NCBI RefSeq assembly: GCF_011634775.1
Contig: NZ_JAALXT010000005.1
Span: 434,001 to 498,000 of the forward strand
Direction: 5' to 3'
Source: Thalassoroseus pseudoceratinae
GTDB lineage: Bacteria; Planctomycetota; Planctomycetia; Planctomycetales; Planctomycetaceae
DNA: 64,000 nucleotides
The position numbers were made by a program, and so were the translations under genes. Below, piece by piece: positions 45,102-54,189 of this stretch (within the stretch, counting starts at the first letter, position 1; each line of letters starts with the position of its first letter). The notes under the pieces were generated by a model. The model made no database searches. It was not told the origin of the DNA and worked only from the letters and a program-made list of their open reading frames with translations.

Positions 45102-46628
45102 GTGAATACTCCCGCTGAAACGTCCGAAACACCTGCAAAGAGAAGCGGTGGTCATGGATTGGGACCGACATTAGCCATCGTTGCGGCGATTGTGCTTGCG
45201 GTGATTGTGGCGTTGATCTTTCCGCACTTTGCGGCATCGCTGAAAATTGGTGGCGATATTTTCCTCGGGCTGCTCAAAATGCTCGTGGTGCCGTTGGTGG
45301 TAGTCAGCGTGATGAGCGGCGTCTTGGGTTTGGGAGATGTGCGAAGGATCGGACGCCCAGGGGGAATGGCGGTTTTGTACTATCTATCGACGACCATTCT
45401 CGCGGTGGTCGTGGGTTTGGTGGTGGTGAACATCGTTCAACCCGGCAAAGCGGTGAATCAATCCGAACTGGAAGCCGCCGCCGATCAGAGTGAGGAGGCA
45501 GTCGAAGCGCGTCAGAAAGCTGCCGCCCGAAAGGCTGCGGATGAAGCATTGGCAACATCGCTGCAAGCCAAAGACGATGCCCAAGCAGAGTTGGACCGCG
45601 CAAATTCCGCACTTGCCGAAACGCCAGACGATGAAGCACTGCAAGCCGCAGTCGAACAGGCCAACGCCGATTTGAAGGCCGCCAATCTGGCCGTCACTCA
45701 GGCGGAACGTCAGAAACGAGATGCCGGTGAGGAACCCAGTTTGGGGCGAATTCTCGAAAACCTGGTGCGGATGCTGTTCACCGATAACCTGTTCCGCTCC
45801 GCAATGAACATGGATTTGCTGCCGTTGATTCTGTTTAGTCTGTTCTTCGCCGGATTGCTGACCACGCTCGGCTCCCGTGTGGATGCAATCACGACACTCG
45901 TTGAGCAATTCAACACCGCGTTGATGCAGTTCGTGTTGCTAATCATGAAGACGGCCCCGATCGGGATTTTCTGTCTCGTCGCCGCTCAGTTCGGTGAAGC
46001 ACAGGCCGAGGATCGTTTGGGCACCGTCATCGCACAGACTCAATCTTACTTCATTACCGTGTTGATCGGTTTGGCCGTTCATGCGTTTGTGACGTTGCCT
46101 TTGATTCTCTGGCTCGTCACACGTCGGAACCCGTATCGATTCATGCTAAAAATGGCGAAACCGTTGTTGACGGCTTTCTCGACTGCCAGTTCCTCGGCGA
46201 CGTTGCCCATCACATTGGAAACCGTGATCGACGATGCGGATGTTTCACGCGAATCCGCCGAATTCGTGCTGCCGTTGGGCGCGACGATCAACATGGATGG
46301 CACCGCATTGTACGAAGCGGCGGCGGCAATCTTTATCGCTCAGGCAATGGGGGCAGCCTTCGATCTTACATTGACCAAGCAAATCGTCATCGCGGTGACA
46401 GCCACGCTCGCGGCCATCGGAGCCGCCGGAATTCCCCAAGCCGGGCTGTTCACCATGATTATCGTCTTCAACGCCGTCGGTCTACCGGTGGAATACGTGG
46501 GCTATATTCTCTCAGTCGATTGGCTGTTGGACCGCTTCCGCACGGCGGTCAACGTGTTTGGTGATTCGGTCGGTTCGGCGGTCGTCGATGGCAGTTTCCG
46601 CAGTGCGATGAACGAACCGGTTTCGTAG
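45102..46628 (+). CDS. SDF-family dicarboxylate/amino-acid:cation symporter with a large charged insertion
   Basis: A 508-residue membrane transporter. Normal family parts are visible: LIFPHFAASLKIGGDIFLGLLKMLVVPLVV at the N-terminus, the re-entrant loop FSTASSSATLPITLE, and helix 7 with LPLGATINMDGTALYE, the substrate/Na+ site. The second hairpin AAIGAAGIPQAGLFTM follows. Between helix 3 and the LFTDNLFRSAMNMDLLPLI segment lies an insertion of about 95 residues rich in Ala, Glu, Gln and Lys that should form a coiled coil. The start is GTG with AAAGG about 8 bases upstream. It diverges from the kinase gene. Substrate not predictable beyond C4-dicarboxylate or acidic amino acid. Confidence 0.9.
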   Translation: MNTPAETSETPAKRSGGHGLGPTLAIVAAIVLAVIVALIFPHFAASLKIGGDIFLGLLKMLVVPLVVVSVMSGVLGLGDVRRIGRPGGMAVLYYLSTTILAVVVGLVVVNIVQPGKAVNQSELEAAADQSEEAVEARQKAAARKAADEALATSLQAKDDAQAELDRANSALAETPDDEALQAAVEQANADLKAANLAVTQAERQKRDAGEEPSLGRILENLVRMLFTDNLFRSAMNMDLLPLILFSLFFAGLLTTLGSRVDAITTLVEQFNTALMQFVLLIMKTAPIGIFCLVAAQFGEAQAEDRLGTVIAQTQSYFITVLIGLAVHAFVTLPLILWLVTRRNPYRFMLKMAKPLLTAFSTASSSATLPITLETVIDDADVSRESAEFVLPLGATINMDGTALYEAAAAIFIAQAMGAAFDLTLTKQIVIAVTATLAAIGAAGIPQAGLFTMIIVFNAVGLPVEYVGYILSVDWLLDRFRTAVNVFGDSVGSAVVDGSFRSAMNEPVS

Positions 46629-46722
46629 GACGGTTCTCTGTCTTTATCGTTATCTTTCTGATGGGGGCAGGCGGTCTCGCTCAAAGACCGTCGGCCATCC
46701 ATCGGCAATTTTGAGACTCGCA

Positions 46723-46751
46723 TTGTGGCCGATCATACGGTTCGGCATAAT
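46723..46751 (+). promoter_or_regulatory. Candidate sigma-70 promoter for the AOR gene
   Basis: TTGTGG (46723-46728) and CATAAT (46746-46751) with a 17-base spacer lie 43 bases before the GTG start. A strong GGAGGAG ribosome site follows at about 46782. Spacing is ideal, but both boxes have mismatches. Confidence 0.4.
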
Positions 46752-46793
46752 ACAGCCCGTTCTAGAATTATCCGCTGAATTGGAGGAGCAGTC

Positions 46794-48662
46794 GTGTCGG
46801 AGGGACCGGGCAACGGAGCCACCAAAACACCGCAGGACTTCCAAATTCGGCACGTCGATGTCAACTTAACCAAGAAGACCACCGACGTAACGCAAATTCC
46901 CTGCGTGGATTACGAAGACGCATTCGGGGGAATGGCTCGCGGGTTCAAGCTACTTGAAAGCTGCCCAGTCAACGATGCGTATGCTCCCGAAGCAACCTTG
47001 ATCATGAATCTTGGTGTCCTCAGTGGCACCGACTTCATGACCGGATTGCGAACGTATTTCCATGCGTATTCACCATTGAAGATGTCGCTCGTGGGGAAAC
47101 CCTCTGCGATGTGGTCGGCGGGCAGTGGGAAATTCGGCACGAAATTGCGGATGCTGGGGGTCGACGAAGTCTGCTTCACCGGACGATGTGAATCACCCAG
47201 CCTGTTGCGAATTTCCAAAGGCGACGACGAACAACTGCAGTTTGAAATTCTCGACGCGAGCCACCTCGTCGGTTTGCGGACGAACGCCAAGATTCAAACG
47301 CTCCATCAGCAATATCCGAATGCTCATTTCGCGGTCGTTGGTCCGGCCGGTGAAAACTACAACGCCGTCCGGTTTGCCGCCATCGCCCTGTCCACAGAGA
47401 ACCAACTTAAAAGCGGCGATCCCAAAGCCCGTTGGTGCGGACGTGGCGGTATGGGCGGCGTGATGGGTTCCAAAAATCTGCTCGCCATCGTGGCCGACAT
47501 CAAAGACGTGCAACTGCCCAAAAGCGGCCCGGAACTCAAAACGATCAACCAGGAAATCGCCCGGGGCAAAGGCTCGGCACGATTTCGAGACAAGAAAAAG
47601 AACAACGGCGGCGGCGGAACCTGGGCGAATTACGAGGCACTCAACCCCGTCCACGCCATGCCAGAAATGAACTTCGTTCCCACCGGAACCGCGGTTTCAC
47701 TGCCGTTGCATCGACCATTGGTCGAAGAAATGGAGCCGCTGCTGGTCAAGGACGAATCTTGTTTCCGCTGCGGAATCAGCTGTCACAAAAACGTTTACGA
47801 CAAGGAAACGGTCGAGAAGAACGGCAAGATGAAAGAAGTGCCCGGCAAGTTTCGGGCAAAACTCGATTTTGAACCGCTCAACTTGTTGGCATCGAACATC
47901 GGCATTTTCGATATCCATCAATCTTGCGAACTGGTGGAACTCGTGGACGAGATGGGGATGGACTCCATTTCCTGTGGCACCACGCTTTCGTATGCGATGG
48001 AGTACAACAATCGACACCGGGACAAGCCCATCGCGGGTGGACTCCGCTATGGAGATTTCGAAGCCACACGGGACGCCGTCATTGCGATGGGCGAAGGACG
48101 ACTCGAAGAACTCGGGCAGGGCACGTTGCGATTGTCCCGTCATCTTGGCGAAACCGGTTACGCCATGCAGGCCAAAGGCGTGGAATTCCCAGCGTATTTG
48201 CCGCAGACAAATCCGGGATATCCCTGGGCACTCGCCGGCGGGCATATGTCGATGAAGACCTATTTGCTCCTGCTCTACGAACGCGAAACCAACATGGAAT
48301 ACTGGGTCGACGCCATCACCAACCCCAAACGTGGTTTGGCGATCCTGCGTGACGACTTCCTCGGTTCCTGCAAGTTCACCGGACTGCCCAACGATCAGAT
48401 GGCGACCGCCATCGAGACGGTGTCCGGATTGTCGTGTTCGCCGGACGTTCTGGAAAACACGATCCGTCGTGTGTTCCTCAGAGGCTACAAGTTGGAGCGG
48501 ATGCAAGGTTTCGGTGCGGACGATTACGTGATGCCCGCCGAATCACTCCAAGAGTATCCACAAATCCAACTGCCGTACTTCAACACTCCGGAGTTCTTCG
48601 AGGAACTCAAGAAACAAGTGATCGCCCGGTTCGACGAAATGCTCGCTGCGGAAGAGTGGTAA
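46794..48662 (+). CDS. Aldehyde:ferredoxin oxidoreductase (AOR) family tungsten/molybdenum enzyme
   Basis: A 622-residue cytosolic oxidoreductase. The 4Fe-4S cluster ligands are Cys323, Cys326, Cys330 (CFRCGISC) and Cys526 (LGSCKF), the usual CX2CX3C...C set. AOR N-domain loops such as SGTDFMTGLRTYFHAYSP, AVVGPAGENYNAVRFAAIA and WCGRGGMGGVMGSKNL, which bind the bis-pterin cofactor, are intact. AOR enzymes oxidise aldehydes or reduce acids or aromatic compounds with ferredoxin. The GTG start has a GGAGGAG site 6-7 bases upstream. The neighbouring Rieske ferredoxin is on the opposite strand and convergent. Substrate unknown; the family call is secure. Confidence 0.92.
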   Translation: MSEGPGNGATKTPQDFQIRHVDVNLTKKTTDVTQIPCVDYEDAFGGMARGFKLLESCPVNDAYAPEATLIMNLGVLSGTDFMTGLRTYFHAYSPLKMSLVGKPSAMWSAGSGKFGTKLRMLGVDEVCFTGRCESPSLLRISKGDDEQLQFEILDASHLVGLRTNAKIQTLHQQYPNAHFAVVGPAGENYNAVRFAAIALSTENQLKSGDPKARWCGRGGMGGVMGSKNLLAIVADIKDVQLPKSGPELKTINQEIARGKGSARFRDKKKNNGGGGTWANYEALNPVHAMPEMNFVPTGTAVSLPLHRPLVEEMEPLLVKDESCFRCGISCHKNVYDKETVEKNGKMKEVPGKFRAKLDFEPLNLLASNIGIFDIHQSCELVELVDEMGMDSISCGTTLSYAMEYNNRHRDKPIAGGLRYGDFEATRDAVIAMGEGRLEELGQGTLRLSRHLGETGYAMQAKGVEFPAYLPQTNPGYPWALAGGHMSMKTYLLLLYERETNMEYWVDAITNPKRGLAILRDDFLGSCKFTGLPNDQMATAIETVSGLSCSPDVLENTIRRVFLRGYKLERMQGFGADDYVMPAESLQEYPQIQLPYFNTPEFFEELKKQVIARFDEMLAAEEW

Positions 48663-48710
48663 CCGGTCGCATTTGGTAAGCCAAACGCAACCCGGACGGT
48701 TCAAGACGCG

Positions 48711-49025
48711 TTACGCTTCCGGCAGTTCGAGGTAGATGTCTTCTCCCTCGATACTAACTGCGAAGATCGCATGGACCAAGTTCGGGTTCAAACAGTGCCG
48801 ACCGGTCTCGACATCGAATTGCCATCCATGCCAAGGACAGGTAACGATGTTGCCGTTCAACTGCCCCTCACCGAGCGGTCCGCCGGCGTGAGGGCAAACA
48901 CCGTCCATCGCGTGCACGACGCCGTCCACATTGAACACGGCCACCACTCGCCCGCTGACGGCGAATTCCCGGCTGGTCCCCGGTGGGATCTCACTGACTC
49001 CAGCAATTCGGACACGCTCGGCCAC
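48711..49025 (-). CDS. Rieske 2Fe-2S ferredoxin
   Basis: About 104 residues forming one Rieske domain, a soluble electron carrier. The cluster ligands are in CPHAGGPLGEG and CPWHGWQFD (Cys-X-His...Cys-X2-His). The pattern VSEIPPGTSREFAVSGRVVAVF is typical of the small dioxygenase-type Rieske ferredoxins such as the nitrite reductase small-subunit family. AAGGA sits 8 bases before a GTG at 49025; another GTG at 49031 is too close to that site and is less likely. It converges with the AOR gene. It could serve AOR or another oxygenase, but no oxygenase is in the window. Confidence 0.85.
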   Translation of the reverse strand: MAERVRIAGVSEIPPGTSREFAVSGRVVAVFNVDGVVHAMDGVCPHAGGPLGEGQLNGNIVTCPWHGWQFDVETGRHCLNPNLVHAIFAVSIEGEDIYLELPEA

Positions 49026-49150
49026 AATCACGTTCCTTCAACGGCGACATTGTCGAGATGACTTCAACACCCGGCTCCCAGCGGAGGCGGACTGCTCATG
49101 GTAGACGATGTACGCAGGAAAGTTGAGCGTCGCACGATTCCTGTCGTCGT

Positions 49151-49567
49151 TTACCATTCGTCGTTGAATTTTTGTCCGTAGCTATCCACCGAACGACCAA
49201 CGCCAAACTGTTCTGGGGGACGGGAAAGAACTCGCAAACTCACGGAATGACCTGCACAGATTCCTTCACACAGCAGATGGGCTCCGAAATCGTCATCTTC
49301 ATCAAACGGCAACGCCTGCCAATGCAGGGACGAGATCGAATCGAACAATGAGTGCAGTGACAAGATGTCGAAGGTGAACCGAGACCAACTCAGCTGCCCA
49401 TCAGATGGGCCGCCTTGCATCTCTGTCTTCGAGACAAACAAAGTCACCTCCCAGAGTGCACCGTTGGTCCAATAGTGACAGCCCACCGGTGCCAAGATGT
49501 CGATCGGCAAAATTTCGCCGGCGACAGCATCTGCAAGTTCGGAAAGCCATTTTGGAGGGTTAGCCAT
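49151..49567 (-). CDS. Conserved-looking soluble protein of unknown function
   Basis: 138 residues, acidic, with no signal or membrane helix. It begins MANPPKWLSELADAVAGEILP. The centre alternates strands and Trp/Phe-rich segments (GALWEVTLFVSKTEM, SWSRFTFDILSLHSLFDS). It ends in FGVGRSVDSYGQKFNDEW. I do not recognise the family. It is transcribed away from the DUF58 gene, across a 337-base gap. Confidence 0.55.
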   Translation of the reverse strand: MANPPKWLSELADAVAGEILPIDILAPVGCHYWTNGALWEVTLFVSKTEMQGGPSDGQLSWSRFTFDILSLHSLFDSISSLHWQALPFDEDDDFGAHLLCEGICAGHSVSLRVLSRPPEQFGVGRSVDSYGQKFNDEW

Positions 49568-49904
49568 GGGAAGTCAGTGTGTGGTAATCGTGGCTGAGCA
49601 CTTAGGTTGGCGAGACAAGACGGTTTTGGAAATCCTTGCGGAACTCAACAGCTCCGTTCACAATGGTGGGAAACGAATCGTTGCGTGAAGCGTTACTGAA
49701 CTAATATCTTGGGGCAAGTTAAATGCCAATTCAATTCCAATTCCCGAAACATCGATAAACTGTTGACAAAACACAACATTTGTGAGCCAACACCTCCCAG
49801 ACCGGTTAAACACCCCAAACAACCCCTGCTAACTTGCGAGACATTTTTGTTTCAGCTTTTGAACACACCTCCCAATCTGCGGCCTCTCCCATAGGAAGAT
49901 AACA
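49568..49904. other. Intergenic region upstream of the second DUF58 gene
   Basis: This region must carry promoters for both divergent neighbours. A TTGACA box occurs at 49763-49768, but no matching -10 box stands 16-18 bases later. A 40-residue frame starting at 49566 (MGSQCVVIV...) overlaps the opposite gene's start and is not supported. An AGGAAG ribosome site lies just before 49905. Confidence 0.35.
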
Positions 49905-50828
49905 ATGCCTTTGCGATCTTCTGGTGATTCGGAGATTCCGCTCGATCCGACAGCACTCGCACAGTTCGGCAAGCTCGAAGTCGTCGCAAGACTCGTGGTG
50001 GAAGGCTTTATGATTGGGCAGCACAAAAGCCCGTTCAAAGGCTCCAGCATTGAGTTTGTGGAGCATCGAAAATACTACCCCGGCGATGAAATTCGGCACA
50101 TCGACTGGCGAGCCTACGGCAAAACCGGCAAGTATTACATCAAGGAATTTGAGGACGAAACCAACCTGAGGTGCTATCTCGTTGTCGATGGTTCCGGCAG
50201 CATGGGATACGGGCAGAGCACGCTTTCCAAATTTGATTACGCCCGCTACTTGGCCGCTTCGCTCGGCTATTTGCTGCTCACGCAACGAGATGCGACCGGC
50301 TTGATGACGTTCGACACGGCCGTCCGAAACCGATTCGAACCATCCGCGAACCCGCAAAGTTTTCGGCGACTTGTCGAAACGCTCGAAGACACTCGGACCG
50401 GTCGTGAAACCAGCATCGCGAAAGTGCTCGCAGACCTGTTGCCGTCCATCAAACGGCGAAGTCTCATTGTCTTTCTGAGCGATTGTTTCGATCGAATCGC
50501 CGATTTCGCAACCGCTCTCAAACTGTTCCGTCATGCACGGCACGAAGTGATCGTTTTTCACATTGTGGCCCCCGAGGAAGAGGATTTTCCGTTCAGCCAT
50601 CCCACGCAGTTCCGAAGTCTCGAACGGGACGGGCATCGCATCCTCGTCGACCCGCATCAACTTCGAAGCATGTATCTCGAGCAGTACCAGAAGTTCTGTG
50701 ACGACTTGGTGCAAACGTGCGGGAAGATCGGCGTCGACTATGAAAAACTCGTCACTAATCAGCCATACCACACCGCGCTTGGCAAGTTTCTGGATTACCG
50801 TGCCCGACGCAAAGCCCAGAAACGGTAA
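49905..50828 (+). CDS. Second DUF58 protein with VWA-like fold
   Basis: A 307-residue cytosolic protein related to the DUF58 gene in the MoxR operon. The DUF58 core is YYPGDEIRHIDWRAYGKTGKYYIK followed by EFEDETNLRC. The VWA-like metal site is complete: Asp95, Ser97, Ser99 in VVDGSGSM. SLIVFLSDCFD follows. There is no MoxR gene beside it. The ATG at 49905 has AGGAAG about 8 bases upstream. The downstream 131-residue gene begins 12 bases after its stop, so they are one operon. It may use the same MoxR ATPase encoded at 23459, or one elsewhere. Confidence 0.9.
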   Translation: MPLRSSGDSEIPLDPTALAQFGKLEVVARLVVEGFMIGQHKSPFKGSSIEFVEHRKYYPGDEIRHIDWRAYGKTGKYYIKEFEDETNLRCYLVVDGSGSMGYGQSTLSKFDYARYLAASLGYLLLTQRDATGLMTFDTAVRNRFEPSANPQSFRRLVETLEDTRTGRETSIAKVLADLLPSIKRRSLIVFLSDCFDRIADFATALKLFRHARHEVIVFHIVAPEEEDFPFSHPTQFRSLERDGHRILVDPHQLRSMYLEQYQKFCDDLVQTCGKIGVDYEKLVTNQPYHTALGKFLDYRARRKAQKR

Positions 50829-50840
50829 GGAATGATCGCG

Positions 50841-51236
50841 ATGAGTGATGACGAACGTAACTTGGTCATCTACGCGCGTTTGGCGGCGGCATCGCAGGCG
50901 AAACGGCAGTTGGCTGGTCGTGACCGTTTTCTGATTCTCGCCGGAGTTGCCGCCACACGGGCAGGTTGGCCAGCCATCGCCGAGGAAGCGCGACGATTGG
51001 TGCAGCAGAACAACCCTCGTCATCTCATCGGTCAATGGGACACCTTCGGCGACGCACTTCGTAGTGAGGATTTCCCCGTTTTCCTCAAACAACTTCAGCG
51101 AATTTGTGGCCCCGAACAGGCAGACCACTTGCTGCATTCTCTTCGATCCGATCCCACAATACCGCCAGAACCGCAGACCGATGACCTCGGCACCGCCATT
51201 CTCGCGATGTGGTCGACAGCTGACGTGAAGGAGTGA
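50841..51236 (+). CDS. Small helical partner of the second DUF58 protein
   Basis: 131 residues, no signal or membrane helix, mostly helical: ERNLVIYARLAAASQAKRQL, RAGWPAIAEEARRLVQQN, and an FPVFLKQLQRICGPEQADHLL segment. I do not recognise a named family. The ribosome site AAGGA (50828-50832) overlaps the first possible ATG at 50832, so translation more likely starts at the ATG at 50841, 8 bases further on. The gene lies right after the DUF58 gene. Its role is probably linked to that protein, by position only. Confidence 0.65.
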   Translation: MSDDERNLVIYARLAAASQAKRQLAGRDRFLILAGVAATRAGWPAIAEEARRLVQQNNPRHLIGQWDTFGDALRSEDFPVFLKQLQRICGPEQADHLLHSLRSDPTIPPEPQTDDLGTAILAMWSTADVKE

Positions 51237-51423
51237 CCCGCTCCGGAAACCGTCTTGAGCGGAATTCCTATTTCTCCTATTCTCCGCGAGCCTGTTGGAG
51301 TCCAAGTCCACGTTGTGCGCATCGCACCTTTTCCGGAAGGTCGACTGCGAAATAAGACTTTGGATGAGCACGACTTGGGTGCCGAACATCGCCACATCAA
51401 GATGCCCCTGGGAGAAACCGATC

Positions 51424-53151
51424 GTGACGGACCATGATCAACGGATGGCAGTGGAAAACCCGGCAATTGCCACACATTCGCCGAACCATCGTCGGTGGCG
51501 GATTTGGGCGTTGATCGGGATTTGCGGGCTATTCCTCTTGGTGTTCGAGATTGGCCGTTACCGCACGCTGACGAAACATGAAAGCTTCGTCGCTGTTGTC
51601 TCACGTGGCATGTTGACCAGCGGCGATTGGGTGGTCCCTCGATTCGCAAACCTACCGCGATTGAAAAAGCCACCGTTGGCATACTGGACCGCCGCAACCT
51701 GGAGTGCAGTCTTCGGAACGCATGCCGAGTGGACCGTGCGGCTTCCATCTGTTCTGGCCGCGTTGATGCTGGCCGGTTTGCTGGGATATTGGGCGAGCCG
51801 ATGGTACGGACACGCCGCGGGAGTCGCCACGGCCCTGGTACAACTCTCCGCTGTCTTCACGATCGACTTCGGACGTAAAGCCGAGGTTGATATGCAATTG
51901 TGTCTTATTACCACTACGGCGTTATTCCTGATCGGCACTTACCGACCGGGGGAATCGCGTGTCCGATCGTTTTGGCGATGGGCCGGGGTGTTGTCGTTGG
52001 TGGGGCTGTCCTGGTTGGCGAAATTCCACTACGGCCCCGCGATGATTCTGTCTGTCTGCGGGGTGTGGTTCGTCTCACAGCGTTGGTGGCGATCGTTTTG
52101 GAATCTGCTGAATCCCTTAGGGTTACTCGTCATTCTGGCTGCGGTTCTGATTTGGCCTTATCTCGTCCTTCGACAAATCCCGGATGCCTGGGAAATCTGG
52201 CAAGCAGAAACTGTTGGGCGGGCAATCGGTCAGTTGGGCCGACAACCGGTTTGGTTCTATCTCCCCCAAGTGGTTGCGTTGATGCTGCCTTGGTCGTTGC
52301 TACTGCCGTGGATGTGGCCTCGGAGTTTGCAACGCCTGCGACAAGGTGACGAACGCGAACGCTTCCTGTGGATTTGGTTCTGTGTTCAATTCGCCATTTT
52401 GACAGCGTCGGCGTTCAAACATCATCACTATCTCATGGCCGCACTGCCCGCCGTTTCACTGACTTTGGGACGGACGCTCTCCGAAGTCGTGGTGGAACTG
52501 CGAAGTGGACAGCGACAATTCTGGCGGGGTTGGGTGGTTGTCAATTTGGTCAGCGGTTGCGCAATAACCGCGGCGAGTTCGGCAGTCGTCGGTCGAAAAT
52601 GGCCTCATTTGGTGCTGCCGACGGGCGTGGCAATGGCATGCTTATCGGTTGGATTGCTTGCCGCCTCGGTGTTCTTCGTGCAACGACGCTGGCGATCCGG
52701 ATTAGTCTCCGTAACCGCTGGTTTTGGAGTGTGCTATGTGCTTGTGATGGGCTGGATTTTTCCAAGTCGTGATGGTCGTCTGGCCGATGTCCGGTTCGCA
52801 GCGGAACTGACAGAGAAGTCACTGCCCGCACCAATTCGCGTCTACGGACTGAAGGAACATCCGGTCGTCTATTATCTGCCGGAATCAGCCGCACGAGTCG
52901 AGGAACCCAATCGACTCAGCGAGGAACTTGAGTCTGCCGGTCGTTTGTTGGTGGTCACAGCAACCAGCCGGACCGCTGAACTGAGTCGAATCGGTGAATG
53001 CCGAGTTGTCCAACACGCTCGACACGCAAACGACACCGCACCGGCGAAAGGCGAACCGTTGGCATTGTTCGAACTCCGGGTCTTGGAGCCAGTCGATCAA
53101 TTGGTTCCGCCAGCCGTCGCGGAGAAAGCAATCCGAAATCGTCACCGATAA
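51424..53151 (+). CDS. GT39/ArnT-like membrane glycosyltransferase
   Basis: About 575 residues with roughly eleven membrane helices. The first extracytoplasmic loop carries HESFVAVVSRGMLTSGDWVVP and RLKKPPLAYW, the ArnT/PMT layout (acidic residue, then sGdW..P, then KPPL.YW). These enzymes use undecaprenyl-phosphate-linked sugars to modify lipids or proteins outside the membrane. The C-terminal 150 residues are soluble. The GTG at 51424 has GGGAG 9 bases upstream; the ATG at 51445 (MAVENPAIATHSP) is the alternative. A much earlier ATG at 51295 reads through untypical sequence. It stands 187 bases after the small DUF58 partner. Confidence 0.85.
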   Translation: MTDHDQRMAVENPAIATHSPNHRRWRIWALIGICGLFLLVFEIGRYRTLTKHESFVAVVSRGMLTSGDWVVPRFANLPRLKKPPLAYWTAATWSAVFGTHAEWTVRLPSVLAALMLAGLLGYWASRWYGHAAGVATALVQLSAVFTIDFGRKAEVDMQLCLITTTALFLIGTYRPGESRVRSFWRWAGVLSLVGLSWLAKFHYGPAMILSVCGVWFVSQRWWRSFWNLLNPLGLLVILAAVLIWPYLVLRQIPDAWEIWQAETVGRAIGQLGRQPVWFYLPQVVALMLPWSLLLPWMWPRSLQRLRQGDERERFLWIWFCVQFAILTASAFKHHHYLMAALPAVSLTLGRTLSEVVVELRSGQRQFWRGWVVVNLVSGCAITAASSAVVGRKWPHLVLPTGVAMACLSVGLLAASVFFVQRRWRSGLVSVTAGFGVCYVLVMGWIFPSRDGRLADVRFAAELTEKSLPAPIRVYGLKEHPVVYYLPESAARVEEPNRLSEELESAGRLLVVTATSRTAELSRIGECRVVQHARHANDTAPAKGEPLALFELRVLEPVDQLVPPAVAEKAIRNRHR

Positions 53152-53181
53152 TCACGAACGGCTGAACCCCTTGAGCGGGAA

Positions 53182-54189
53182 TCACACACCAGAGCGACGT
53201 TGTCGCCATTGATCCAACGTGACCGCCGCAATGATGATTGCTCCCAGAATCACCTTTTGATACGACGTGGGAATTTCCAGCGTGACGCAGCCGTTCAGGA
53301 TGGTCGTCATCACGATGGCACCGGAAAGCGTCCCGAGGATGGAACCGCGTCCGCCGTTCAAACTTGCTCCGCCGATCACGACAGCGGCGATGATCTCCAG
53401 CTCTTTGCCCATACCGGCTTTCGGATCGCCTTCGCCGTTGAGAATCGCAAACTGAAACAATCCCGCCACGCCGACGAACACCCCGGCCAACGTGTAAACC
53501 AACACCCGCACTCGCGAAACCCGCACACCACACAGGTGCGCCGCCTCTTCGTTCGAGCCGATCGCAATGATCCGGCGACCAAACACCGTGAACCGTAGCA
53601 CGATCGCGGTCAATACGGACAGAATGAACATCACCCATACACCGCTGGAAACACCGAGCCAGTCGGGAATCGGATAAGGCGTTTGGAGGTTTAACACCCA
53701 ATCGGGGGCTTTGCCGAAGGCACGAATTGGCGTGTCATCCGACAGAATCAACCCAAGACCGAAGAACATGGTCATCGTGCCCAGCGTGGCGATGAACGGC
53801 ACCACTCGTAACCCGTTGATCAGCAATCCGTTCAGCAAACCCGTCCCGCACCCGGTGAGCAAACCGGCTGTCAATGCGGCGGCGGTGCCGTAGTCTTCCC
53901 GAAAGAACCACGCCGTCACCGTTGCGCACAGTGAAATTGCGGCCCCGGCAGAAAGATCGATCCCACCGGAAATCACAATCAGTGTCATCCCGAGTGCCGC
54001 GACTCCAACAAGCGAGGCGTCTCGAAGAATCTTTTGAACCGTTTCCACGGTGAAGAACAGAGCGTCTTCCGGTCGGTCGGCGAGCAGACGGTCCGCGATG
54101 CCGAAGATGGCGTAAACAACCACCAACCCCAACAACGGACCGAGCAACGCACCCAGCCGACGAATGATCGAAACTTGAGCGGCAGCCAT
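53182..54189 (-). CDS. Ribose-type ABC transporter permease (orphan)
   Basis: A 335-residue membrane protein of the RbsC/BPD_transp_2 family with about nine helices. Markers include GMTLIVISGGIDLSAGAAISL (the family-wide 'GGIDLSVG' loop), FIATLGTMTMFFGLGLIL, AIGSNEEAAHLCGVRVSRV, and VVIGGASLNGGRGSILGTLSG. The ATG at 54189 overlaps the stop of the aminotransferase by one base. No ATP-binding protein or sugar-binding protein follows within the window, as the next gene is on the other strand. The substrate is likely a sugar or related small polar compound. A longer frame back to 54381 only translates the aminotransferase end in another frame. Confidence 0.9.
   Translation of the reverse strand: MAAAQVSIIRRLGALLGPLLGLVVVYAIFGIADRLLADRPEDALFFTVETVQKILRDASLVGVAALGMTLIVISGGIDLSAGAAISLCATVTAWFFREDYGTAAALTAGLLTGCGTGLLNGLLINGLRVVPFIATLGTMTMFFGLGLILSDDTPIRAFGKAPDWVLNLQTPYPIPDWLGVSSGVWVMFILSVLTAIVLRFTVFGRRIIAIGSNEEAAHLCGVRVSRVRVLVYTLAGVFVGVAGLFQFAILNGEGDPKAGMGKELEIIAAVVIGGASLNGGRGSILGTLSGAIVMTTILNGCVTLEIPTSYQKVILGAIIIAAVTLDQWRQRRSGV

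Noticed and set aside
49566-49688. Short 40-residue frame MGSQCVVIV...
   Set aside because: It overlaps the start of the opposite-strand gene and has no ribosome site or partner; too short to support.
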